The notes below the pieces were generated by a model. That model was not told the DNA's origin. It saw only the letters and a program-made list of their open reading frames with translations, and made no database searches. Position numbers and translations under genes: made by a program. From contig JABHXI010000049.1 of NCBI GenBank assembly GCA_018657375.1, positions 1-5,105 on the forward strand: a stretch of 5,105 bases of DNA, read 5' to 3'. This DNA comes from Candidatus Nitrosopumilus sp. (lineage in GTDB: Archaea > Thermoproteota > Nitrososphaeria > Nitrososphaerales > Nitrosopumilaceae). Positions within the stretch are counted from its first letter, which is position 1, and each line of letters opens with the position of its first letter. Positions 1-5,105 of this stretch are shown here, one piece after another.

Positions 1-743
1 AAAATAGTTGCAACAACCGAAAGCATATCTTCAGCATCGTCTTTATTGATTCCTGTTACCTCAACAAAGAGATGTTTAGTTTTTGTGGTAACAGTAGTTA
101 TTGCGGCATTAATAATTGGAGGAAAAGAAACTGTTTTTTTATTTGAGTCCACAATTATTGGTACCTGAGTAGATTGTCCAAGAAGATTACCGTAATCCTT
201 ACCTGTTTGAGTATCACGAATAATTTCAGAAACTGAAAGTTCCTTTTCAGAATTCAGTGGAACAAAATTATGGTTTCTAGTTGTTGTGGTATAGAGTAGA
301 GGAAAAGAAATTTTATTCAAGTCATGAATACCAATGGACGATTTCTTCCTTTTCCTTCCAATCCCCATATGAAGATCTTCTTGCATTTGTATAAGCTGCT
401 CAAGAACATCACCGTTAATTTTTCCATTTTTTGCAATTATTCCAGTCACATATGGGCGAATTTTTGAAACTGAAGGGGTTGCATTAATTTTGTATTGGTT
501 AGATTTTTTTATTTTAAGTTTTATTGCACCTGTTTTGATTCCAAGTAATCCTTGCAATCCAAGTGCAATTCCAAAATCAGTAGAATAATCAGGCCGATTA
601 GGACTATACTCAACTCGAACAGTTTTCTCATCTTCAGATTCTACATCCAATCCAAGAAATGGCAATGACTCAGAAATTTGTTTTTTTGAAACTTTGCCAA
701 CTAACTTTTGAAGTCTAGAATAATAAAGTGCAATTACTGGCAT
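1..743 (-). CDS. pheT: Phenylalanyl-tRNA synthetase beta subunit, N-terminal part (cut by left edge)
   Basis: This is the beta subunit of the alpha2-beta2 enzyme that charges tRNA-Phe with phenylalanine in the cytoplasm. Translating the minus strand from the ATG at 743 gives 247 uninterrupted codons up to the edge, a little under half of the roughly 550 residues usual for archaeal PheT. It opens with MPVIALYYSRLQKLVG. The B1-like domain carries the family's NRPD signature (residues 49-52). Residues about 90-230 form the B3/B4 domain typical of archaeal and eukaryotic PheT: RPYVTGII (96-103), QEDLHMGIGRKRKKSSIGIHDL (121-142, the region that aligns with the conserved LHxxxxRxRxxxxIGxHD stretch) and FPPIIN (207-212). 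The tRNA-binding B5 and the B6/B7 domains lie beyond the edge. The start overlaps the end of pheS by 10 bases, and an AAGGAG Shine-Dalgarno stands 9 nt before the ATG, so it is almost certainly cotranscribed with pheS. Confidence 0.95.
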   Translation of the reverse strand, partial: MPVIALYYSRLQKLVGKVSKKQISESLPFLGLDVESEDEKTVRVEYSPNRPDYSTDFGIALGLQGLLGIKTGAIKLKIKKSNQYKINATPSVSKIRPYVTGIIAKNGKINGDVLEQLIQMQEDLHMGIGRKRKKSSIGIHDLNKISFPLLYTTTTRNHNFVPLNSEKELSVSEIIRDTQTGKDYGNLLGQSTQVPIIVDSNKKTVSFPPIINAAITTVTTKTKHLFVEVTGINKDDAEDMLSVVATI

Positions 744-2122
744 TTTGTGTTACTCCTTAACCAGCCCAAATCATTATTATAAAATTCTCGCACATCAGTT
801 AAACCATACTTTAACATAGCAATTCTTTCAATACCACCACCCCAAGCTAAAACAGGCTTAGTTATCCCTAAAGGCTTAGTAACTTCAGGTCTAAAAATTC
901 CCATTCCAAATAATTCAATCCATTTTCCTAATTTTTCATTGTAAACCATAGTTTGGAGAGATGGTTCAGTATATGGAAAAAAAGTTGGCCAAAATTTGAT
1001 TTTAGTAATTCCAATTCGCTTGTAGAATTCTCTTTGAATTCCCATTAAATTTCTCAAATTAGCATCTTTTCCAACAACAATGCCCTCTATTTGATTAAAT
1101 TCAACAAGATGCTTGTAGCTAACTTTTTCATTTCTAAACACACGCCCCAATGAAAAAATTCGTGCCTCATCAGGCTTGTTTTCGGCTAAATGTTTAATGG
1201 TGACACAAGTAGTATGAGTTCTTAAAACCATTTTACGGGCTTCATTGATATCCCACTGGTATCTCCAATTTTTTTTGTGAGACTCGGAAACTTTTCTAAT
1301 TTGTTCTGCAGTTCCAATTTTTTTAGTAGAAACATCATCTAAGAAAAAAGTATCCTGTAATTCTCTTGCAGGATGATCCTGAGGAGTGAATAAAGCATCA
1401 AAATTCCAAAAACTAGACTGAGTCATATTTCCAAATATTTCTGAAAAACCTAATGTGACAAAAATTTCACGTATTTCATCAATGGTATCTTTTAACGGAT
1501 GTGTTCTTGCAACAAAGAGTTCAGGTACGTTAGCTTCAACATCTATTGCTCCAGAAGTTTTTGAAACATCCATTGATTTTGCAGAGTCAGTTAAACTGAT
1601 TTTTTTAGATGTCATAATATTCTCAATTATAAAATCAGGTCGTTTCAAAAGTTCAGCTAAATCAATTTCATCAATTTGATCTTTAGACAAGGTTCCACTT
1701 GCAATTTGCTGAAGAGTTTTTTCACCAGGTAGTATAGAAGGAATTTTTTTAATAATAATCTCATCAGAAGAAGTTTCAATCCAATTATTTTTTCTGCACA
1801 AACCCATAGCAGGGCCAAAAACAAATCCTAATTCTTTTTGTAGATCAGATAATTTTCTAGGCCCATTTGTAAGTAAATTTAACAATCTTCGTTCAGGTAA
1901 TCCTTTTTTAAAAGAATCAACACCATTTTTACCCAAACTCAAAGTACTTGATTTTGATTCATCTACTATGGCTAAATTTTTTAATTTTAGCCATTCAATT
2001 CCACGTCTAATTTGATCTGGTAAGAGGTGAGTAGAGTTTTCAAGTGTTTCAGGGGTTTGAATTGGATTTTTCTTTAGCGAATTGATAATTTTTTTTTCAA
2101 TATCATGAAAAACTTGTGACAA
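734..2122 (-). CDS. pheS: Phenylalanyl-tRNA synthetase alpha subunit
   Basis: This is the catalytic alpha subunit of PheRS, a class II aminoacyl-tRNA synthetase (462 residues, near the usual archaeal length of about 500). Residues 1 to about 165 look like the N-terminal winged-helix DNA-binding-like domains of archaeal/eukaryotic PheS. The catalytic core follows: a motif 1 region (HPLKDTIDEIREIFVTLGF, 208-226), FTPQDHPARELQDTFF (245-260), motif 2 (FSLGRVFRNE, 323-332, continuing to FNQIEG at 342-347), the phenylalanine-pocket stretch FFPYTEPS (381-388), GIFRPEVTKPLGI (408-420) and motif 3 (WGGGIERIAML, 427-437). The frame has no ATG before about codon 106, well inside the N-terminal domains, so the TTG at 2122 is the best start. 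It lies about 26 nt from a TATA-like box, fitting a leaderless mRNA, and an in-frame TGA closes the frame just upstream. The stop overlaps the start of pheT, and trpS diverges upstream. Confidence 0.96.
   Translation of the reverse strand: MSQVFHDIEKKIINSLKKNPIQTPETLENSTHLLPDQIRRGIEWLKLKNLAIVDESKSSTLSLGKNGVDSFKKGLPERRLLNLLTNGPRKLSDLQKELGFVFGPAMGLCRKNNWIETSSDEIIIKKIPSILPGEKTLQQIASGTLSKDQIDEIDLAELLKRPDFIIENIMTSKKISLTDSAKSMDVSKTSGAIDVEANVPELFVARTHPLKDTIDEIREIFVTLGFSEIFGNMTQSSFWNFDALFTPQDHPARELQDTFFLDDVSTKKIGTAEQIRKVSESHKKNWRYQWDINEARKMVLRTHTTCVTIKHLAENKPDEARIFSLGRVFRNEKVSYKHLVEFNQIEGIVVGKDANLRNLMGIQREFYKRIGITKIKFWPTFFPYTEPSLQTMVYNEKLGKWIELFGMGIFRPEVTKPLGITKPVLAWGGGIERIAMLKYGLTDVREFYNNDLGWLRSNTKCQ
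753..758 (-). promoter_or_regulatory. Shine-Dalgarno site for pheT inside pheS
   Basis: On the minus strand AAGGAG lies 9 nt before the pheT ATG (743), within the last codons of pheS. It supports that start codon and suggests reinitiation or internal loading of ribosomes on a pheS-pheT mRNA, which would help keep the two subunits in balance. It stands out because the genes beginning transcription units here look leaderless. Confidence 0.65.
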
Positions 2123-2144
2123 TAGATCAAATATCGAAAAAGAC

Positions 2145-2152
2145 TTTTTAAA
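2145..2152. promoter_or_regulatory. Shared TATA-like box of the divergent pheS and trpS genes
   Basis: The 51-base gap between the two starts holds one clear TATA-like element, TTTTTAAA on the plus strand and TTTAAAAA on the minus strand. Its centre (about 2148.5) is about 25.5 nt before the trpS ATG (2174) and 26.5 nt before the pheS TTG (2122). Archaeal TATA boxes centre about 26-27 nt before the transcription start, so both mRNAs would begin at or within a base or two of their start codons. An A-rich BRE-like stretch (CGAAAAAG, 2135-2142) precedes the box in the trpS direction, while the pheS side has GGTTAAGG. The element and spacing are seen directly; two-way use is inferred. Confidence 0.6.
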
Positions 2153-2173
2153 CCTTAACCTAAGTCATGTTGA

Positions 2174-3286
2174 ATGTCAGCTGATAAATTTATTGTAACA
2201 CCATGGCATGTTGAGGGAGACATTGATTATGATAAACTAATTGAAAAATTTGGAACCGAAAAAATATCACCAGAATTACGTGAGAAAATTGAAAATTTAA
2301 CAAACGAAGATCATTTTATGCTTAGAAGAGGAATTTTCTTCTCACATAGAGAAATGAATAGAATTTTAGAAGATTATGAAAAAGGGATTGAATTTTTCCT
2401 ATATACTGGAAGAGGTCCATCTGGACATACACACATAGGTCATTTAGTACCATGGATGTTTGCAAAATGGTTGCAAGAAAAATTTGATGTGAATTTATAT
2501 TTTCAACTAACAGATGATGAAAAATTTTATTCGAAAACAGATTTAACTTTAGAAGAAACTAGCAAGTATGCATATGAGAACGCTCTAGACTTCATAGCAT
2601 TAGGTTTTAATCCAGAAAAAACAAAAATTATAATCAATACAAAAAATATTCAAACATTATATCCGATTGCAGCTAAAGTTGCAAAAAAAATTAATTTTTC
2701 AAATACAAAAGCAACATTTGGATTCACCAATGAAACAAATATTGGAATGATTTTCTATACATCATTACAATCAGCTCCATGCTTTATAGAAGATAAACCA
2801 GTTTTGATACCCTTAGGAGTAGATCAAGATCCACACTTTAGATTAACAAGAGATATTGCACAAAAAATTGGAAAACAAAAACCTGCATTAATTCACAACA
2901 TCATGGTTCCAGCATTGACAGGTCCTGGAGGAAAAATGTCAGCATCAGAAGAGAAAGGAACAATTTACACTACAGATACGCCAGATATCGTAAAAAAGAA
3001 AATTAACAAATATGCATTTTCGGGGGGACAGCCAGATATCGAACAGCATAGAAAACTGGGAGGAAATCCAGATATTGATGTATCATATCAATATCTAAGA
3101 ATATTTTTTGAGCCTGATGATACTAAATTAAAAAAAATTTATGAAGATTATAAATCAGGAAAATTACTTTCAGGAGAACTAAAAGCAATCCTAATTGAGA
3201 AAATAAATAAATTTCTTAAAACACATCAAGAAAAACGAGAAAAAGCAAAACAGCAAATAGAACAATTTATTTTAAAAAACAAATGA
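2174..3286 (+). CDS. trpS: Tryptophanyl-tRNA synthetase (archaeal/eukaryotic type)
   Basis: This class Ic aminoacyl-tRNA synthetase activates tryptophan with ATP and transfers it to tRNA-Trp in the cytoplasm. At 370 residues it is full length for archaeal TrpRS. An N-terminal extension (1 to about 75, including FMLRRGIFFSHRE at 48-60) is typical of the archaeal/eukaryotic branch. The Rossmann domain begins with FFLYTGRGPSGHTHIGH (74-90), whose last four residues are the HIGH signature. QLTDDEKF (111-118), GVDQDPHFRLTRDIA (215-229) and the KMSKS-loop sequence KMSAS (254-258, within GPGGKMSASEE) complete the ATP and tryptophan site. KMSAS is the form common in archaeal TrpRS. The lysine-rich C-terminal helices would hold the anticodon-binding region. 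An in-frame TGA directly before the ATG fixes the start, and the nearby ATG at 2167 is out of frame. No Shine-Dalgarno fits; transcription is probably leaderless from the box shared with pheS. The stop overlaps the next gene as ATGA. Confidence 0.96.
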   Translation: MSADKFIVTPWHVEGDIDYDKLIEKFGTEKISPELREKIENLTNEDHFMLRRGIFFSHREMNRILEDYEKGIEFFLYTGRGPSGHTHIGHLVPWMFAKWLQEKFDVNLYFQLTDDEKFYSKTDLTLEETSKYAYENALDFIALGFNPEKTKIIINTKNIQTLYPIAAKVAKKINFSNTKATFGFTNETNIGMIFYTSLQSAPCFIEDKPVLIPLGVDQDPHFRLTRDIAQKIGKQKPALIHNIMVPALTGPGGKMSASEEKGTIYTTDTPDIVKKKINKYAFSGGQPDIEQHRKLGGNPDIDVSYQYLRIFFEPDDTKLKKIYEDYKSGKLLSGELKAILIEKINKFLKTHQEKREKAKQQIEQFILKNK

Positions 3287-3564
3287 AAATCAGCATAACA
3301 TGTGATGATGAATATGAGGCTCAAAAATTAATGAGTTTTATTTTCATAAAGGAGGATAAAGAGACATACATTACTGGAATCTTAAATGTCATAAAAAATG
3401 AAATGATTATCTCGTTGAAAGATAAATCAGCTCACAGTATTTTACTCAAAGACGAGGAGAATGTTGAAAAATTTGCAGATTTCATACAATCAGTATTAGA
3501 TAAAGAGCACAATTTAGTGTCAACAAAAAAGATCAAGTCAATCATCGAGATTGTCAAAGAATAA
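3283..3564 (+). CDS. Small conserved-looking protein of unknown function downstream of trpS
   Basis: I do not recognise this 93-residue protein. Its ATG overlaps the trpS stop (ATGA), so it is probably cotranscribed and translationally coupled with trpS; no Shine-Dalgarno precedes it. It is charged and soluble, with no signal peptide, membrane segment or CxxC motif. Reading hydrophobic patterns by eye, I expect strand (KISITC, 2-7), helix (EYEAQKLMSFIF, 10-21), two strands (ITGILNVI and MIISLKD, about 30-47) and a helix (EENVEKFADFIQSVLDKE, 58-75). That order and size recall the KEOPS subunit Pcc1, but I see no diagnostic Pcc1 residue and treat this only as a guess. Two tandem stops (TAATAA) end the frame. 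The gene converges on the RGG/zinc protein gene with 15 bases between them. Confidence 0.75.
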   Translation: MKISITCDDEYEAQKLMSFIFIKEDKETYITGILNVIKNEMIISLKDKSAHSILLKDEENVEKFADFIQSVLDKEHNLVSTKKIKSIIEIVKE

Positions 3565-3579
3565 TAAAACTATTACAAA

Positions 3580-4182
3580 TTATCTAGAAAAATATTTACT
3601 TCTTTTGGATTTTGGACGATCGTCTCTGGGTTTAGGAGCAGGTTTAACAGAGTCATTACAGTTTGAACAAAATACTTTAAGCTCCTTCTTAGCGGCATCA
3701 GGTGCAGAAATATATTTTCCCCATGAACCTGCTGAACTACCACGTCGAGTGTCAGCAGATATCTGATTGTTATTTGCGTCACAAATACCTAAAGATCTTT
3801 CATCATCAGAACCACAGCTGGAACATTTTTTTCCGCCTAAAATTTCATATAATTTTCTCTGCAATGATTCATTGAATTTGGCAGAACCGCCGGAATAGAA
3901 ACTTTCTTGTTTTCTCAAAAATTTATCACTTTTTCCTCTACCTGGTCTAGAATTATCCCTACCTGAATCACGTCCATATGATGATCTTCCGCCTCTGTCG
4001 TCATTGGAATATCTTGAACCTCTGTCGTCCCTTCCGCCTCTGTCGTCCCTTCCGCCTCTGTCGTCCCTTCCGCCTCTGTCGTCACGATCTCCAGAATTTC
4101 TAAAAGAGCGAGAGGGTTTATGATTAGAGGAAGAATTACGATTAGTAGGTTTATCGGAATGTTTTGATCTGTATAGGTCCAT
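3580..4182 (-). CDS. Arg-Gly-rich protein with a two-CxxC, HNH-like zinc domain
   Basis: This 200-residue protein has two parts. Residues 1 to about 87 are low-complexity and disordered: RDDRGG-type hexapeptides with RGG at 36, 42, 48 and 63 and RGS at 54, then SYGRDSGRDNSRPGRGK (68-84). Such RGG tails usually bind RNA. Residues about 103-180 form a compact domain with CSSCG (120-124), LGICD (131-135), a linker containing SWGKY (153-157), and LKVFCSNCN (168-176). The spacing CxxCG, then about 48 residues, then a CxNC motif after a short strand, matches HNH-type treble-clef domains. However, the catalytic DH position reads CD (134-135) and the domain has no histidine; the protein's only two are H8 and H21. 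A structural or nucleic-acid-binding zinc domain is more likely than a nuclease. The C-terminus is basic (KPRDDRPKSKRSK). The family name is unknown to me. The gene looks monocistronic. Confidence 0.85.
   Translation of the reverse strand: MDLYRSKHSDKPTNRNSSSNHKPSRSFRNSGDRDDRGGRDDRGGRDDRGGRDDRGSRYSNDDRGGRSSYGRDSGRDNSRPGRGKSDKFLRKQESFYSGGSAKFNESLQRKLYEILGGKKCSSCGSDDERSLGICDANNNQISADTRRGSSAGSWGKYISAPDAAKKELKVFCSNCNDSVKPAPKPRDDRPKSKRSKYFSR
4019..4083 (-). repeat. In-frame 18-bp tandem repeat encoding RDDRGG units
   Basis: Three perfect 18-bp copies (4019-4036, 4037-4054, 4055-4072) are followed by an 11-base partial copy that then diverges. On the plus strand the unit is CCTCTGTCGTCCCTTCCG. On the coding strand it reads DDRGGR in frame. 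A further 17-base identical stretch (CTTCCG plus CCTCTGTCGTC) stands apart at 3986-4002 and encodes the later DDRGGR. Because copies match at the nucleotide level, including third codon positions, the array expanded recently or is kept uniform by slippage or recombination. It is a GC-richer patch in AT-rich surroundings. An 18-bp unit keeps the reading frame when copies are gained or lost. Confidence 0.95.
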
Positions 4183-4208
4183 TTTATAATAAACATGATA
4201 CTTGTTGG

Positions 4209-4214
4209 ATATAG
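4209..4214 (-). promoter_or_regulatory. Possible TATA box of the RGG/zinc protein gene
   Basis: On the minus strand CTATAT, inside TATCTATATCC, is centred about 29 nt before the ATG at 4182. That would place transcription start 2-4 nt before the start codon, giving a nearly leaderless mRNA in line with the promoters to the left. A small inverted repeat (TTAG, four bases, CTAA; 4219-4230) lies just upstream of the box. The motif is short in an AT-rich gap, so this call is tentative. Confidence 0.35.
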
Positions 4215-4244
4215 ATACTTAGATCTCTAATTTGTGCCTACAAT

Positions 4245-4252
4245 AAAAAAAA
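4245..4252 (-). terminator. T8 transcription terminator after the 109-residue protein gene
   Basis: Eight consecutive T residues on the minus strand begin 2 nt after the TGA stop at 4255, with no hairpin before them. Archaeal RNA polymerase stops at such U-tracts without a stem-loop. It would insulate the RGG/zinc gene, whose start lies about 60 bases further on, from read-through. Confidence 0.55.
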
Positions 4253-4254
4253 TG

Positions 4255-4584
4255 TCAAACTAATGATTTATCCATTTCTGTGGACAGTAATTCTTGAACT
4301 TTAAGAAAATATAATTTTGTAGAATATGGCATATCATCTAAATTATTGTCAACTACAATCATAAAATATCTAACAGCTCGCTTTGAAATATCTAAATTAA
4401 ATTTCATGGAAAGAATAGGATCTTGATGAACCTTAACTTTATCTTGAAGCCATGGAGGAACCATCTCAATTGTTTCTTGAATAATTTTATCATACCAAAA
4501 TGAAAGATTTTCAGGCTGAAGACCTTGCTTAAGATTAGATACATCAGAATCTATTTTTTTCATCATGTGATTAATTATCGTCAT
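4255..4584 (-). CDS. Small, probably helical protein of unknown function
   Basis: I do not recognise a family for this 109-residue protein. It appears mostly alpha-helical and soluble, with no cysteine, signal peptide or membrane segment. Its middle is rich in aromatic and proline residues in a way that looks conserved: SFWYDKIIQETIEMVPPWLQ (28-47), QDPILSMKFNLDISKRAVRYF (54-74) and MPYSTKLYFLKVQELLS (85-101). The coding pattern matches its neighbours. The start is uncertain: I give the longest frame (ATG at 4584), but ATGs at codons 7 and 8 (4566 and 4563) lie about 25-28 nt from a TTTAAT box (minus strand of 4588-4593), the leaderless spacing seen elsewhere here, so the protein may be 102-103 residues long. 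It lies 55 bases after the coaD-type gene on the same strand and may use its own promoter, reach by read-through, or both. A T8 terminator follows. Confidence 0.75.
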   Translation of the reverse strand: MTIINHMMKKIDSDVSNLKQGLQPENLSFWYDKIIQETIEMVPPWLQDKVKVHQDPILSMKFNLDISKRAVRYFMIVVDNNLDDMPYSTKLYFLKVQELLSTEMDKSLV

Positions 4585-4587
4585 GAA

Positions 4588-4593
4588 ATTAAA
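4588..4593 (-). promoter_or_regulatory. Possible TATA box deciding the start of the 109-residue protein gene
   Basis: The minus strand reads TTTAAT, centred about 4590.5. It is only about 6 nt from the ATG at 4584, too close to drive an mRNA containing it, but about 24.5 and 27.5 nt from the in-frame ATGs at 4566 and 4563. If it is a real TATA box, one of those is the true start of a leaderless gene. Confidence 0.3.
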
Positions 4594-4639
4594 TCTAGGA
4601 ATTTTGTTTTATTCAGATTACTCAAAATACTATAAGCAA

Positions 4640-5105
4640 CTAGTCAATTGGCAGTAAGTTTCCATCAGAATCAATTTCAGAATTTTTAATTCTAGTAGTA
4701 GAAATTCTTTTCCCATCTTTTGCTAAAGTCATTGGAACTACAATTATTTCAACAGGGGAAAGATTACGTTCAGTTCTTAACTTATTCAAAATATTTCCCT
4801 GATTTTTGGTTTCATCACTTACAACAAGTGCCTGAACTTCTTTTTCAAAAACTGCAGGTCCAAAATCGTTGTTTAATTGACTAATTTCAAAATAAGAATT
4901 AGGGAATTTTTTAAAAATAATTGATGTTAAATTTTTGAGACGTTCATCATATTTGTGAATAGGATTTTTTCCTTTTTTTTGTACAAATTCATCACTAGTT
5001 AATCCAATAATGACTTTTTCAGAAATATCAAATGCAGTAGAAAGTAAAGTGATATGTCCATGATGAATTATATCAAAAGTTCCACCCATAGCAATTAAAG
5101 AAAAT
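4640..5105 (-). CDS. coaD: Phosphopantetheine adenylyltransferase, archaeal type (5' end beyond right edge)
   Basis: This is a cytoplasmic nucleotidyltransferase that joins 4'-phosphopantetheine and ATP to form dephospho-coenzyme A and pyrophosphate, the penultimate step of CoA synthesis. Counting from the internal ATG at 5089, MGGTFDIIHHGH (1-12) is the family's first strand and ATP-binding loop, ending in the HxGH signature. IIGLTSDEF (27-35), ALVVSDET (87-94), VEIIVVPM (112-119) and the late KRISTTRI (126-133), equivalent to the ISSTRIR-type motif, follow in the usual order. The frame stays open above that ATG to the window edge (FSLIA), and those hydrophobic residues would complete the first beta strand, normally preceded by several more residues. 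I therefore treat 5089 as internal and the gene as partial at its 5' end. The archaeal enzyme is only distantly similar to bacterial CoaD, and the symbol follows common annotation practice. The unrecognised small gene follows after 55 bases. Confidence 0.9.
   Translation of the reverse strand, partial: FSLIAMGGTFDIIHHGHITLLSTAFDISEKVIIGLTSDEFVQKKGKNPIHKYDERLKNLTSIIFKKFPNSYFEISQLNNDFGPAVFEKEVQALVVSDETKNQGNILNKLRTERNLSPVEIIVVPMTLAKDGKRISTTRIKNSEIDSDGNLLPID

Noticed and set aside
1455..1679. A plus-strand open frame antisense to pheS.
   Set aside because: It lies wholly within pheS, resembles no protein, and has no promoter or ribosome site; it is a shadow of the real gene.
3348..3355. A strong Shine-Dalgarno-like AAAGGAGG inside the 93-residue protein gene.
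   Set aside because: No ATG, GTG or TTG follows at a workable distance in any useful frame; it simply encodes part of IKEDK.
3551..3782. Two open frames, one on each strand, over the end of the RGG/zinc gene.
   Set aside because: Both overlap the conserved CxxC-containing coding frame and look like by-products of it.
4019..4083. The repeats considered as a CRISPR array.
   Set aside because: The units are directly adjacent with no spacers, are only 18 bp long, and code in frame for RDDRGG.
3915..4196. A second open frame over the RGG repeats, giving a TTEAEG-type repeat protein.
   Set aside because: An 18-bp repeat without stops stays open in several frames. The frame encoding the RGG/zinc protein continues into a structured CxxC domain, and this one does not.
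4219..4230. Small inverted repeat TTAG-ATCT-CTAA upstream of the RGG/zinc gene, considered as an operator.
   Set aside because: Arms of only 4 bases are expected by chance in an AT-rich gap; mentioned with the promoter but not called as a site.
5087..5089. ATG at 5089 considered as the true start of the phosphopantetheine adenylyltransferase gene.
   Set aside because: The frame stays open to the edge and its hydrophobic FSLIA completes the first beta strand that normally precedes the GGTFD loop, so the start is most likely outside the window.

Overview
The window is AT-rich, gene-dense archaeal DNA. Three things point to an ammonia-oxidising thaumarchaeon of the Nitrosopumilus type: archaeal/eukaryotic-type PheS, PheT and TrpRS; an archaeal-type phosphopantetheine adenylyltransferase; and promoters whose TATA-like boxes lie about 26 nt from start codons (leaderless genes). 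The genus is inferred from protein style, not proven. Almost every base lies in or next to a gene, and no gap exceeds about 75 bases.

Left part, minus strand: pheS, read from 2122 down to 734, followed by the first 247 codons of pheT, which runs off the left edge. They overlap by 10 bases, and a Shine-Dalgarno sequence inside the end of pheS serves pheT. The two encode the alpha and beta subunits of phenylalanyl-tRNA synthetase. pheS appears to start at TTG.

Middle, plus strand: trpS (tryptophanyl-tRNA synthetase) diverges from pheS across only 51 bases. One nearly symmetric TATA-like box sits about 26 nt from both start codons. trpS overlaps by 4 bases (ATGA) a 93-residue protein of unknown function.

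Right part, minus strand: (i) a 200-residue protein with a disordered Arg-Gly-rich repeat tail and a two-CxxC zinc-binding domain that resembles an HNH nuclease stripped of its catalytic histidines; (ii) an unrecognised 109-residue, probably helical protein ending in a T8 terminator; (iii) the phosphopantetheine adenylyltransferase gene for coenzyme A synthesis, whose 5' end lies beyond the right edge.

Most of the window is core translation and cofactor housekeeping. The unusual items are the RGG/degenerate-HNH protein with its 18-bp coding repeats and the shared divergent promoter. I see no mobile element, CRISPR array, tRNA or rRNA, and no clear new multi-gene system.
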